From contig JAIXWF010000013.1 of assembly GCA_027482185.1 (NCBI GenBank), forward strand, positions 248,001-312,000: a stretch of 64,000 nt of DNA, read 5' to 3'. Of this stretch, positions 42,608 through 52,260 are shown piece after piece. Position 1 is the first letter of the stretch. Each line of letters starts with the position of its first letter. Under the pieces are notes generated by a model. That model made no database searches and was not told where the DNA came from. It saw only the letters and a program-made list of their open reading frames with translations. The DNA comes from Opitutaceae bacterium. GTDB lineage: Bacteria > Verrucomicrobiota > Verrucomicrobiia > Opitutales > Opitutaceae. The position numbers and the translations under genes were made by a program.

Positions 42608-43762
42608 ATGGGTTCCCCCGAACAAACCGCCGCCGGACCGCGCGCCAAGCCCGCGCCGGAGTTTCCCGTGCTGGCGGGCATGGACCCGGCGGAGCGCGCA
42701 GCGTTGCTCGCGCGGCTGCCCAGCCGCGACTATACGGGCGGGGAAACCGTGCTGGCGGAAGGCGAGGCCAACGACCGGCTCCTGCTCGTTGCCGCGGGCG
42801 AACTGGTGGTGCTGCGGGGCAGCGGGGCGGGCGACTTCGTGCTGGCGCGGCTCGGTCCGGGGGAATGCTTCGGCGAGATGTCGGCCCTGACCGGGGCGCG
42901 CACGACGGCGACCCTGCGGGCGGCGCGGGCGGCCACGGTGCTGGCGCTGCGGCCCGAGGATTTGCCGGCGGAGCGGCGGGCGGACGTGGCCCTGAACGTC
43001 GCGAAGGTCGTGATTCGCCGGCTCGACGGCACGCTGGCGGCGCTGCAGCGCAAGCACGAGGAGGCCGCGGCGGCGATGCGGACCCAGCTGGAAGCCGCGG
43101 TGTTTGTTTCGAAGCTGCTGACCGGCCTGGCCCTGTACGTCCTGCTGCTGCCGCTCGGTCTCGTACTGAAGCCCTACCTGCCGACGGACAGCCTGATTTC
43201 GTTTTTCTTCATCGCGGCCTTCTTCGGCCTCGCTTGGGTTTTCGTGACGCGGGTGGGCGGCGGCTTCGCCGGCTACGGCATGTTGCCGGGCTCGTGGCTG
43301 CGGGAATCGGGCCGCGGGCTGCTCTTTGCGGTGCCGGTACTGGCGCTGGCGTTGGCCGGAAAGTTCTGGCTGGTGCGGACCGGCGCCGCCGCGGCGGTGT
43401 TCGAGCCAGGCCTGGTCCTGGCCCAAATGCCGGCGGCGCACCTCGGGCACTGGCTCGCGTTGTGTGCGGGCTATGTCGCGCTGAGCTATGCGCAGGAGTT
43501 CATCCGGTGCGCGACGCAGGGAACTCTGGCGGCCTACTTCCGCGCCGGCGGCCTGCACGACGGGTGGAAATCGATCGCGGTTTCGAGCATCGTCTTCGCG
43601 GCGATGCACGTGCACCTGAGTCCGGGATTCGCCGCGATGGCGCTCGCGGCGGGGGTGTTCTGGGGCTGGGTTTACCAGCGGGAACGGTCGTACTGGAGCG
43701 TGTCGGCCGCGCATGCGGCGACGGGCGCCTGGGCGATCTTCATCGTCGGCGTGCCGTATTGA
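42608..43762 (+). CDS. cNMP-binding domain fused to CPBP (CAAX protease-like) membrane domain
   Basis: 384 aa. Residues about 20-125 form a cyclic-nucleotide-binding domain with the phosphate cassette GECFGEMSALTGARTTA. A helical linker (about 130-165) leads to a multi-pass domain with CPBP-like motif positions: QEFIR at 296-300 in place of EExxxR, FAAMH at 330-334 and a later HAATG. The first motif is short by one residue and the third lacks the usual Asn, so activity is doubtful. I take ATG 42608 over 42518, which would include repeat sequence. Confidence 0.75.
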   Translation: MGSPEQTAAGPRAKPAPEFPVLAGMDPAERAALLARLPSRDYTGGETVLAEGEANDRLLLVAAGELVVLRGSGAGDFVLARLGPGECFGEMSALTGARTTATLRAARAATVLALRPEDLPAERRADVALNVAKVVIRRLDGTLAALQRKHEEAAAAMRTQLEAAVFVSKLLTGLALYVLLLPLGLVLKPYLPTDSLISFFFIAAFFGLAWVFVTRVGGGFAGYGMLPGSWLRESGRGLLFAVPVLALALAGKFWLVRTGAAAAVFEPGLVLAQMPAAHLGHWLALCAGYVALSYAQEFIRCATQGTLAAYFRAGGLHDGWKSIAVSSIVFAAMHVHLSPGFAAMALAAGVFWGWVYQRERSYWSVSAAHAATGAWAIFIVGVPY

Positions 43763-43824
43763 GAGCGTTGGGACGGGCGGTCGGCCGGCGCGGCGGTCCA
43801 GTCCTGCCTCCGGGATGAGCTCGG

Positions 43825-43970
43825 GTCACAGAGGACGCGGAGGAGGAAGCGGAGCTCACGGAGCAGCCGTTGGAAATTCGAAGGTTCGCCGGACGAATTG
43901 GACCGGCGGGTGAATCCCGTGGCCGCAGCCGATTCACGCCATCCGCTGCGGCCGAGTGCGACGTCGGGAT
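43825..43970. repeat. CACGGAG-word element, copy 2
   Basis: GTCACAGAGGACGCGGAGGA at 43825-43844 then GCGGAGCTCACGGAG words, and an interior GTGAATCCCGTGG, matching the element at 34677-34864 in the opposite orientation. Only one arm is well preserved. Lies 3' of the copper-protein stop in a convergent gap; 43763-43824 shows nothing specific. Confidence 0.72.
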
Positions 43971-46900
43971 TCAGGGCAGTTCGTAAACCTCGACGAGGGC
44001 CACGCCGGCGGTGTTGCCGACGCCGGAGACCTGCGCGGTGTAGCTGCCGGGCGGCAGGGTGACGACGAGGGCGGCGTCGCGGCTGCCGGCGCCGAGGGCG
44101 AAGGCGCCGACGTTGGCGAAGGTCGGGGCGAGGGCGGCGTCCCAGTTGTCGGAGGAAGCGAGCGCGACGGTCTCGCCCTGGCGGAAAAGATCCAGCTTGG
44201 GATCCGCGAGCGTGCCGGTGACGCCGAGGGCCGCGAGGGTCGGGCCGACGGCGCGGATGAGCACGCGTTTCGGCGTCGTGCCGCCGACGGCGAAGCCGGC
44301 GATCAGCACATCGGCGCCGGTGCCGACGCGGGCGCGGCAGGAGAGGTTCACGAGCGTGCTCGGGGTGGCGTCGGCTTCGTAGACCTCGACGATCGCGACG
44401 CCCTGGGCCGCGGTGCCGGTGCCGGCGCCGACGACCTGCACGGTGTAGCCGCCGGGCGGGAGCGTGACGAGCATCGCGGAATCGCGGCTGCCCTCGGGCA
44501 ACGCGAAAGCCCCTTGGGCGGAGGCGGCGGCGCGCAGGGCGGCGGCGTCCGGGACCTCGTTCCAATTGTCGTTCTGGAGGACGCGTTCGCCGGCGGCGTT
44601 GAAGACGCCGAGGGTCGGGTTGGCGAGCGTGCCGCCGACGCCGAAGCTGGCGAGGGCGGGACCGGCGCCGCGGATCAGCAGCGTCTTGGGTTTGGTGCCG
44701 CGGACGGTGATGCCGGGGATGACGACGTTGGCGCCGGTGCCGACGTTGGCGCGGGCGGAGAGGTTGGTCAGGCCGCTGAATTCGAGGGAAACGGACGCGG
44801 GCGCGCTGCTGGCGGAGCCGGCGGCGTTGGTCGCGACGCAGACGTAGTCGCCGATGTGCGCGGCGGTGAGATCGTTGAGCTCGAGCACGGGGGTGTCCGT
44901 GTTGCAGAATTCGCCGCCCTTGAAGAACCACGTGTAGGTCGGCGCGGGGGAGGCGGCCACGGCGGCGGTGAGCACGGCCATGCCGCCGAGTCGGCCGCGG
45001 ACGCTCCGCGGCTGCAGCGTGAACACGGGGGCGGTGGCCGCGGGCACGACGGTGAGGTCGACGGTGGCGGCGGCGCTGCCGGCGGCGTTGGCAGCCGAGA
45101 CGAGAAGTTGGAAGCGGCCGGCGGCGGCCGGGGTGCCGGCGAGCGCGCCATTTTCGAGCCGCAGGCCGGAGCCGCCGGCATTGGCCAGCGTGTAGGCGGC
45201 GCCGGCGGGGAGCGCCGGCAGCGCGAGGCGGAACGGCTGGCCCACTTGGCCGCGGGCGGAGAAATTGGCCGGCAGCACGGGTGCGGCCGCGGCCGCGCGG
45301 GCGGGCAACTCGGCGTAGTTGAGATAACCGATGAACATCTCGTCGCCGGTCTGCTCGCCGAAGCGCACCGTGGCGCGCGGGTCCGGGTTATAGGGATTCT
45401 GCGCGGAGTTGTCGAAGGCGCCGCTGGCGCGGATGACGGTGCCGGCCGGCAGGCGCTTCGGCACGGCGAAGCGGTACTGGGACTGCCAGTCGAAGTTGTA
45501 CTGCGGCACGTTGAGCAGGACCTCGACGGTGCCGTCGGGGTAGCGCGCCTCGTAGCGGAAACGTTTCCCGCGGTAGTGCATGTGCGGGTTCAGCTCGTAG
45601 AGGAGAACATCGCGCGTGGCGGAGGGCGTGACGGAGACCTCGCGCTCGTAATTCGCGGCGCCCGGCGGAATGGAGATCGTGATCGTGCTGGCGGCGCGGG
45701 TCTGGAGTTCGTTCTCCGGGGGCGCGGCGCTGAAGTAGAAACCGATCTCGGTCCGGTCGGTCTCCGGCTGGCCGGTGGCCGTGTAGTGCATCTGGAACGT
45801 GATCGAGCCGTTCTGGCGGATCAATTTGCCGGTGCCGGCGGGAAACGGCGTCTGCGTGATGCCCGGGACGTAGCCGGCGAAGAAACCGCCGAGACCGCCG
45901 CCGTTGAGCAGCACGTCGAAGAGGGTGCCTTCGAAGACGAGCGCGTGATGGACGGCGCGTTTGTTGCCGGGCCGAACGACGGCGGCGCGGAGCCAGCGGT
46001 CGGACGTCACGGGCACGGTGACGGTGATGTATTTGTATTCGATCGTGCCGGTGGCGGGGAGCGCTTGCTCCGGGATCGGCACGACGAGATCGGGCTGGCC
46101 GAGGCTCCAGACGGAGCTGGTCGAGGCGGCGGCCGCGGCGGCCGGCAACGGATCCGCGCCGGTGCCGCGGGACGCGCCGGCTTTGGCCCAAGTGTGAATC
46201 ACGGCGGCTTCGAGCGGGGTGAGGGCGGCGTCGTTGGCGAAGACGCCGTATTGGGAATCCGCGTGCCACGGTGCCATGCGCCGCGTCAGCAGGCTGGCGC
46301 GGATCGCGTTCGCGCGGGAGGCGAGATCGTCGAACCGCGCGTAAACGTGGGGAGCGATGTTGCCCGTGGAATGGCACGCGACGCAGCGCCGGGCCACGAT
46401 CGGGGCGACGTCGGCGGCGTAGTCGGCGCGCGGGGCGGGCGGCAGGGGGAGCGGCAGGGCCGCGGCGGGGAGGTCGGCGCGGTCGCGGGCCGGTGCGCGG
46501 CCGGCGACGACCTCGGCGACGGCGTCGGCCGCGAAGTTCACCGTCGGCGCCGCGAGGCCGGCGGGGTCGGCGTTGTCCAAGGGCCCCCGATACAGCAGGC
46601 GCGCGGCGGGGGCGGCGGCGAGGACGTAGGTCTCGAGCTGGCGGGTGGCGCCGAGTTCGGCGGCCACGAGCTGGGCTTCGTCGAGGAGGACGGGGACGTC
46701 GGAGTTGTGGAGCGTCTGCTCGGCCGCGAGGCGCGTCCGGGAGGCGGCGGGATCGGGATCGATTTGCCAGACGACGACCTCGCCGGGCGCGAAGCGGGCT
46801 TTGAGGGCGCGGAGGGCGGACGCGGTTTGGAGCGCGCGCGGATGGCCGGCGGAAACGAAGACGAGGACGACGGCCTTGGCGGAGGATTCGTAGTAGAGCT

Positions 46901-47105
46901 CGCGGGCGGTGCCGAGGTGGTCGTTGAGCCGGAAGTTGGGCACGACGGCGCCGGGCAGCGGACCGGCGGCCTCCGTGGCGGCGAAGGCGCGGAGATCGAG
47001 CGGCAGGGCGGCGTGAGGCATCGCCGGGCTGCGGGGGCAAACCGCGAGCAGCAGGATAGGCAGGAGCAGGCGGGCGGAAAACCGGGGGAACACGGCGGCA
47101 CGCAA
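43971..47105 (-). CDS. Exported redoxin/haem c/copper type II monooxygenase-like multidomain protein
   Basis: 1044 aa with a signal peptide. A redoxin-like domain (about 50-200) lacks the redox cysteines. CVACH at 241-245 is a c-type haem site. The copper type II monooxygenase fold (PHM/DBM family) follows, with all six expected ligands: His386-His387, His440, His508, His510 and Met590 in GDEM. A cadherin-like and an Ig-like domain (about 610-775) lead to two tandem LSARxxVGTGxxV surface repeats (about 778-909 and 918-1044). A haem could feed electrons to the copper centre; the substrate is unknown. First read from the fur-TPR side. Confidence 0.85.
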   Translation of the reverse strand: MRAAVFPRFSARLLLPILLLAVCPRSPAMPHAALPLDLRAFAATEAAGPLPGAVVPNFRLNDHLGTARELYYESSAKAVVLVFVSAGHPRALQTASALRALKARFAPGEVVVWQIDPDPAASRTRLAAEQTLHNSDVPVLLDEAQLVAAELGATRQLETYVLAAAPAARLLYRGPLDNADPAGLAAPTVNFAADAVAEVVAGRAPARDRADLPAAALPLPLPPAPRADYAADVAPIVARRCVACHSTGNIAPHVYARFDDLASRANAIRASLLTRRMAPWHADSQYGVFANDAALTPLEAAVIHTWAKAGASRGTGADPLPAAAAAASTSSVWSLGQPDLVVPIPEQALPATGTIEYKYITVTVPVTSDRWLRAAVVRPGNKRAVHHALVFEGTLFDVLLNGGGLGGFFAGYVPGITQTPFPAGTGKLIRQNGSITFQMHYTATGQPETDRTEIGFYFSAAPPENELQTRAASTITISIPPGAANYEREVSVTPSATRDVLLYELNPHMHYRGKRFRYEARYPDGTVEVLLNVPQYNFDWQSQYRFAVPKRLPAGTVIRASGAFDNSAQNPYNPDPRATVRFGEQTGDEMFIGYLNYAELPARAAAAAPVLPANFSARGQVGQPFRLALPALPAGAAYTLANAGGSGLRLENGALAGTPAAAGRFQLLVSAANAAGSAAATVDLTVVPAATAPVFTLQPRSVRGRLGGMAVLTAAVAASPAPTYTWFFKGGEFCNTDTPVLELNDLTAAHIGDYVCVATNAAGSASSAPASVSLEFSGLTNLSARANVGTGANVVIPGITVRGTKPKTLLIRGAGPALASFGVGGTLANPTLGVFNAAGERVLQNDNWNEVPDAAALRAAASAQGAFALPEGSRDSAMLVTLPPGGYTVQVVGAGTGTAAQGVAIVEVYEADATPSTLVNLSCRARVGTGADVLIAGFAVGGTTPKRVLIRAVGPTLAALGVTGTLADPKLDLFRQGETVALASSDNWDAALAPTFANVGAFALGAGSRDAALVVTLPPGSYTAQVSGVGNTAGVALVEVYELP

Positions 47106-47172
47106 ACGGAAGGGCGCGGATTCGGCAAGCCGGCGGCCACGGCCGGAACGGAAACGCGCCGCGGCGCTGACC

Positions 47173-47547
47173 TCAGCTCTGCGGCTTCAGGGCCTGCAGG
47201 AGCGCGCGGAACTCGGGGTGCGGCTTGAGCGCCTCGAGATCGGGGTCCTGCTGCATCCAGTCGAGATCGCTGTAGCCGAGGTCGACGGCGTGGCGCAGGA
47301 CGCGGAGGGCGTCGGCCTTGCGTTTCGAGAGGGCGAGGCTGCAGGCCAGATTGTAGTGCGCGGTGGCGTTGCGCGGCTGGAGGCGGACGAGGCGGCGGTC
47401 CATCTTCAGGCCGTCGGCGATGCGGCCCTGGCGCGTGTAGAGGCCGCCGAGGATCTCGACCACGGCGGCGTAGCCGGCGTCGCGGCGGAGGATCGATTCG
47501 AAAAACCGGATCTCGAATTCGGGATCCTTGGTTTCCTTCTTGGCCAT
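47173..47547 (-). CDS. TPR-repeat protein
   Basis: 124 aa, cytoplasmic. Helical repeats with TPR character occur in YAAVVEILGGLYTRQGRIADG and NATAHYNLACSLALSKRKAD, ending in EALKPHPEFRALLQAL, a closing motif seen in many TPR proteins. Partner unknown. It lies 16 bp after the Fur-family gene, so the two are probably one transcript. Confidence 0.82.
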   Translation of the reverse strand: MAKKETKDPEFEIRFFESILRRDAGYAAVVEILGGLYTRQGRIADGLKMDRRLVRLQPRNATAHYNLACSLALSKRKADALRVLRHAVDLGYSDLDWMQQDPDLEALKPHPEFRALLQALKPQS

Positions 47548-47563
47548 CGGCGGCGGGAAACGG

Positions 47564-48028
47564 TCAGCCCCGGCGCGGGCAGGCGCCCGTCTCGCGGAAG
47601 CGGTTGCACTGCGCGCTGACCTGCAGGCGCTGGTTGACGGGCGTGAGCCCCAGTTTCGAGGAAACGGTGCTGCCGTACCACGTCATGAACGGCGCGCTGA
47701 TCTCGAAGATCTTGTCGCAATCCACGCAGACGACCTGGGCGATCTGGGTGCCGTCGCCCTCGCGGTTGGGGCGGTAGAATTTTTCCCCGGAGCCGATGTC
47801 GACCTCGCGGAGCAGGGCGCTCTCGGTCATGATCGGCAGCGTGCGGTAGACGGTGGCGCGCGAGACGGAGTCGTCGATCGCGCGGGCGAAATCGAGCAGC
47901 TGTTCCGCCGTGAAATGCTCGGGCTGGGCGAAGGCGGCGTCGAAGATCGCGAGCCGCTGGTTGGTCGCGCGCAGGCCCTTCCGGGTCAGGAAGCCTCGGA
48001 ATTTTTCGCGGGCGGCGGAGATACTCAC
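47564..48028 (-). CDS. Fur family transcriptional regulator, atypical metal site
   Basis: 154 aa from a GTG start at 48028; no ATG fits the family N-terminus [17 protein letters not shown]. The winged helix has RLAIFDAAF and [13 protein letters not shown]101-x2-C104 and C141/C150 could form the structural zinc site. The His-rich stretch usually before the first CxxC is missing ([12 protein letters not shown]), so the sensing site differs from Fur, Zur or PerR. Divergent from priA. Confidence 0.85.
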   Translation of the reverse strand: MSISAAREKFRGFLTRKGLRATNQRLAIFDAAFAQPEHFTAEQLLDFARAIDDSVSRATVYRTLPIMTESALLREVDIGSGEKFYRPNREGDGTQIAQVVCVDCDKIFEISAPFMTWYGSTVSSKLGLTPVNQRLQVSAQCNRFRETGACPRRG

Positions 48029-48139
48029 GTGGGACTGTTTTCCGCGGCCGCCGGGGGTGTCAAGGGGCCCGTGCGCCGCGCCCGGCGCGGACGCACGCGG
48101 GGATTGCGGCGCGGGCCGCGGCGCCCGCACACTGCGGCG

Positions 48140-50377
48140 ATGATCGTCGGAGTCCATCCGCTTGCCGGGTTCGACAAGGTGCTGCACTACCGCGTGCCGG
48201 AGCACCTGCGCGAAACCGTGGGCGTCGGGTCGCTGGTGCGCGTGCCGATCGGCCCCGGCCTGAAGCTCGGCATCGTGGGCAGCGAAGGCCCGCCGGCCGA
48301 TTTCCCGGTGGAGCGGCTTAAGGCGGTGGTGCAGGTCGTGTATCCGTTCCCGGCTTTGCCGCCCGACCTGCTCGCGTTGGCGCGCTGGATGGCGGCCTAC
48401 TATGCGTGCGGGCTGGACACGGTGATCGAGACGATGATCCCGGCGCCGGTGCGCCGCGGCGCCGCGCTCAAGCAGGAGAAACAGCTCGTGCTCGCGCAGC
48501 GCCTCGCGCCGGAAGAATTGGCGCAGCTGGAAAAGCGCGCGCCGGCGCAGGCGAAACTCTACCGGCTGCTCGAGCAGCAGATCCGGCCGTTGCCCAAGGC
48601 GCTGGTGCTGGCGCGGCTGAAGGTCACGGCGGCGGTCGCGGCCGGGCTCGTGAAACGCGGCACGATCCGCGAGGAATCGCAGCGCATCGAGCGCATCGCC
48701 TACGCCGACGACCGCGACGCGGGCGAGCTGGTGGCGGCGCAGCCGCACCGGCTCAACCCCGAGCAGCAGGCCGCCGTGGACGACCTGTCCGCGCGGCTGG
48801 GGGAAAACAAATTCGGCGTCACGCTCCTGCTCGGCGTCACCGGCTCCGGCAAGACCGAGGTCTACCTGCGCGCGATCGCGACGGCGCTGGCGGCGGGCGG
48901 CGGCATCGCGTTGCTCGTGCCCGAGGTGGCCCTGACGCCGCAGACCGTGGCGCGCCTGCGTTCGCGGCTCGAGGCGATCGCGCCGGGGCTGCGCTGCGTC
49001 GTCTGGCACAGCCATCTCAGCGAAGGCGAGCGGCTCGACGGCTGGCTGGCGCTGGCGACGGGCGAGGCGCGCGTCGTCGTCGGGGCGCGGTCGGCGATCT
49101 TCGCCCCGGTGCGGGATCTGAAACTGGTGATCGTGGACGAGGAACACGAGCCGGCCTACAAACAGGACGAGACGCCGCGGTACCACGGCCGCGACGTCGC
49201 GGTGATGCGCGCGAAACTCGCGGGGGCGGTCTGCCTGCTCGGGTCGGCGACGCCGTCGCTCGAAAGTTTCACCAACGTGGAGGCGGGCAAGTACCGCCTC
49301 TTGCAGCTGACGCAGCGCGTCGACGCGCGGCAGCTGCCGTTCATCGACGTGGTCGACATGCGGATCGAGGCGATGAAGCAGCGGACGTTGCCGGCGCTGT
49401 CGGGCCGGCTGGTGCGGGCGATGCAGGACCGTTTCGCGAAGCGCGAGCAGACGATTTTGTTCATCAACCGCCGCGGCTATTCCTCGTCGATGCTCTGCAC
49501 ATCGTGCGGGCACACGGAAGAGTGCGTCCATTGCAGCATCACGATGACGTACCATCGGTCGGACGAGATGCTGCGCTGCCACCTTTGCGGGGCGGAGCGG
49601 CCCGCGCCGGCGCGATGCCCGAAGTGCGCGGCGCCGGACATCCGCTGGCGCGGACTCGGCACGCAGCGCGTGGAGGAGGCGGTGCGGCGCGTCGTGCCGC
49701 GCGCGCGCATCGAGCGCATGGATACGGACACGATGGCGAAGAAGAACCGTTTCCGCGAGGTGCTGGCGGATTTCCGTTCCGGCAAGATCGACGTGCTGGT
49801 CGGCACGCAGATGATCGGCAAGGGGCTGGATTTCCCGAACGTCACCCTGGTCGGCCTGGTCGACGCCGACATCTCGATGCACATTCCCGATTTCCGGGCG
49901 AACGAGCGCACGTTCCAGCTGCTGGTGCAGGTCGCGGGCCGGGCGGGGCGCGGCGACCGCGCGGGCGAGGTGATCGTGCAGACGTTCACGCCGCAGGCGG
50001 AGGCGATCCAATTTTCGCGGCACGCGGATTTCGCGGGGTTCGCGGCGTCGGAACTGAAGCTGCGGCGCGATTTCAAATACCCGCCGTACCGGCATCTCAT
50101 CCACCATCTGTTCCGCGGGCCCAATCCCGAGAAACTGAAGTTCTTTGCCGAGCAGTGGGCGCGGCTGGTCGAGAAGACGTTCGGCGACCGCGTCGAACTC
50201 CGCGGGCCGGCGGCGTCGCCGATCGAGAAAATCAAAGACGAGTACCGCTGGCAGCTGTGGTACTTCACGAACGGCGTGACGAAGGTCGTGCCGGAGCTGG
50301 CGCGGCTGCGGGCGGAGTTCGCCTGGCCGGACGACCTGACGCAGGTGATCGACGTGGATCCGGTAAACCTGAGCTGA
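48140..50377 (+). CDS. priA: Primosomal protein N' (replication restart helicase PriA)
   Basis: 745 aa. Walker [14 protein letters not shown]-like [15 protein letters not shown] and the helicase motif [15 protein letters not shown] mark the superfamily 2 motor. Eight cysteines of the PriA zinc region span [13 protein letters not shown] to CPKC. The N-terminal DNA-binding domain starts [20 protein letters not shown], fixing the start at 48140. PriA reloads the replisome at stalled forks. Confidence 0.96.
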   Translation: MIVGVHPLAGFDKVLHYRVPEHLRETVGVGSLVRVPIGPGLKLGIVGSEGPPADFPVERLKAVVQVVYPFPALPPDLLALARWMAAYYACGLDTVIETMIPAPVRRGAALKQEKQLVLAQRLAPEELAQLEKRAPAQAKLYRLLEQQIRPLPKALVLARLKVTAAVAAGLVKRGTIREESQRIERIAYADDRDAGELVAAQPHRLNPEQQAAVDDLSARLGENKFGVTLLLGVTGSGKTEVYLRAIATALAAGGGIALLVPEVALTPQTVARLRSRLEAIAPGLRCVVWHSHLSEGERLDGWLALATGEARVVVGARSAIFAPVRDLKLVIVDEEHEPAYKQDETPRYHGRDVAVMRAKLAGAVCLLGSATPSLESFTNVEAGKYRLLQLTQRVDARQLPFIDVVDMRIEAMKQRTLPALSGRLVRAMQDRFAKREQTILFINRRGYSSSMLCTSCGHTEECVHCSITMTYHRSDEMLRCHLCGAERPAPARCPKCAAPDIRWRGLGTQRVEEAVRRVVPRARIERMDTDTMAKKNRFREVLADFRSGKIDVLVGTQMIGKGLDFPNVTLVGLVDADISMHIPDFRANERTFQLLVQVAGRAGRGDRAGEVIVQTFTPQAEAIQFSRHADFAGFAASELKLRRDFKYPPYRHLIHHLFRGPNPEKLKFFAEQWARLVEKTFGDRVELRGPAASPIEKIKDEYRWQLWYFTNGVTKVVPELARLRAEFAWPDDLTQVIDVDPVNLS

Positions 50378-50628
50378 GGCGGGGCCCGCGGGGTCCGACG
50401 TTCAAACGGCGGGATTTGGATTGGCCGCCGGTCCGGTTGGTCCGGCGCGGTTGGATTCGGCCGCACGCGCCGCGCGGCGGTTTTCAGGTGCGATCCGGCC
50501 TGGCGGCCAAAATCCGCGCAAGGCCGGACAATTTCCGCGTCGGGTTGCCGGTCAAGGCGGCGACGGGCGGACCCGATGCTTGGGGAAAGCCCCGCCTGCG
50601 TTACCCTGCTCTCCGTCTGCGGTTCCCC

Positions 50629-51633
50629 ATGAATTCCCCCGTGGCATTTTCGCCGAAGGTCGCCGCGCCGGTCGCTGCCCGGCGGTCCGGGCGGCGTCCG
50701 GCGACGGTCTCGGTTGCCGTCGCCTTGCCCGAACCGCAGCCGGGCCGTTCGTGGACGGGCGCGGGCCTGGCGGCATTGGCGGGGCTGACGGCGGTGCCGG
50801 GGTTGCTCTTGATGGCGGGCACGTCGTTGCCCGCGGCGGTCTATGCCGTAGGTGCGGCCGGTCCGGTCGGAGCTAGTTGGCTGTGGCTGCACCTGCGGAA
50901 ACAGCAGCGGCTGGAAGCGGCGGCCGCGGTGGCCCGGAGCGGCGCCTTGGCCGAGGCCATGGATCGGATTGCGGCGGGATGCGAGGCGGCGGACGCGACG
51001 GCGGGCCGGCAGGCGGAAGCGCTCGCCGGGGCGAGCCGGTCGTTGGGCGAACTCGCGGAACGGCTTCGGGCGGATGCGGCGGAGACGCGCGCCGCGAGCG
51101 AATTGGCCGCCCAGACGAAGGAAGCCGTGGAGCGCGGCGTGAACGACATGCATGCGATCGGCACGGCGATCGAAACGCTGTCGGCCGGCAGCGGGGAGAT
51201 CGCGAAGATCCTGCAGACGATCGACCGGATCGCGTTCCAGACGAACCTGCTGGCGTTGAACGCTTCGGTGGAGGCGGCCCGCGCCGGTGAAGCCGGGGCC
51301 GGATTTGCGGTGGTGGCCGGGGAGGTGCGGGCGCTGGCGCAGGACGCCGCGGCGGCCTCGCGGGAGTCCGGGGCGAAGATCGAGGATGCGATCAACTGGA
51401 TCAGCCAATGCGAATTGCTGAAGACGGAAGTGGTCGGGACACTGGGCACGATCGCCGAGCGCACCGGCGAACTTTCGCAGGTCGTGGCGGGCATGACGGC
51501 GTCCGCGCAGACCCGGTCCGAGCAGACGGCCGCCTGCGAGGCGGCGTTGGGGGAAGCGGAGCGGGAGAGCCGGGCAGGGGCGGACGGGACGGCCGCGGCG
51601 GCGGCGGCCGCGCGGGCACTGCGGGCGGGGTAA
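50629..51633 (+). CDS. Methyl-accepting chemotaxis-like signalling protein without sensor domain
   Basis: 334 aa. Two closely spaced hydrophobic segments (about 45-65 and 68-88) form a hairpin, then a coiled-coil receptor domain with the conserved tip [20 protein letters not shown] and [17 protein letters not shown]. No periplasmic or PAS sensor and no HAMP is visible, and the protein is shorter than typical receptors. It may sense membrane state or act with another receptor. The preceding 250-bp gap (50378-50628) shows no clear element. Confidence 0.85.
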   Translation: MNSPVAFSPKVAAPVAARRSGRRPATVSVAVALPEPQPGRSWTGAGLAALAGLTAVPGLLLMAGTSLPAAVYAVGAAGPVGASWLWLHLRKQQRLEAAAAVARSGALAEAMDRIAAGCEAADATAGRQAEALAGASRSLGELAERLRADAAETRAASELAAQTKEAVERGVNDMHAIGTAIETLSAGSGEIAKILQTIDRIAFQTNLLALNASVEAARAGEAGAGFAVVAGEVRALAQDAAAASRESGAKIEDAINWISQCELLKTEVVGTLGTIAERTGELSQVVAGMTASAQTRSEQTAACEAALGEAERESRAGADGTAAAAAAARALRAG

Positions 51634-51685
51634 TGCCGGACGGCGGCGCGTCGATCGGGCGGACTTCGGGTCGGTCGACGGGCAA

Positions 51686-51711
51686 GAAAAAGGCGCGGCC
51701 GAAGCCGCGCC
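51686..51711 (-). terminator. Rho-independent terminator after the bacteriohemerythrin gene
   Basis: Perfect 8-bp stem GGCGCGGC / GCCGCGCC around a tetraloop, with a minus-strand T run (plus AAGAAAAA at 51684-51691). Lies in the convergent gap with the chemoreceptor-like gene. Confidence 0.88.
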
Positions 51712-51736
51712 GAACTACGGACCCGCCGCGGGGAGC

Positions 51737-52135
51737 TCAGGTTTTGGCGCAGGCCTTGAGCTGGATATCCACGGAAAGGATATGGTTCCGGATCCAGTCG
51801 GCGGCGACCGTCTGCAGGTTGCGCAGCAGCTCGGGTTTCGGGCCCTCGACGACGTAGCGGCCCTTGAACTTGGCGAAGACATCGAGGAACGCGGCGTGGG
51901 CCTGCTTGTTCTTCTCGTGCATCGGGCAGCGGGCTTTCTCCATGCAGCCTTCCTCGAAGCGGAAGTGCGTCGTGACGTACGAACCGAGGAAATTCAGGAG
52001 TTCGTCGCAGACGGCCTTGGACGGGGGCGGGCCGGCGAGCAGGGTTTCGAGACGGTTGATCTTGTCGATCAGCATCCGGTGCTGGGTGTCAACCAGGGCG
52101 TTGCCGGTTGCGAATTGGTCACTCCACGTGAGCAT
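51737..52135 (-). CDS. Bacteriohemerythrin
   Basis: 132 aa. Hemerythrin di-iron ligands are visible: His19 (DTQHRML), His57 and Glu61 (HFRFEEG), His80, and His117 and Asp122 (RNHILSVD). The position expected to hold a fourth-helix-pair His in P-x4-H-x3-H is Asn76 here (CPMHEKNKQAH), a variant that may alter one iron ligand. Members bind oxygen or sense redox state. No signal peptide; monocistronic with its own terminator. Confidence 0.9.
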   Translation of the reverse strand: MLTWSDQFATGNALVDTQHRMLIDKINRLETLLAGPPPSKAVCDELLNFLGSYVTTHFRFEEGCMEKARCPMHEKNKQAHAAFLDVFAKFKGRYVVEGPKPELLRNLQTVAADWIRNHILSVDIQLKACAKT

Positions 52136-52260
52136 GACAGGTCGGGGTTGAGGTTGGCCGGCCGGGAGCGGCGACGGCCGCGGAGCCGGTGATCCTTTAA
52201 TCGGCACGCGGCGGCGCCAGTGCAGCGCGGCAGCGGAAAAGAAGCCCCGCGACCGGTCGG

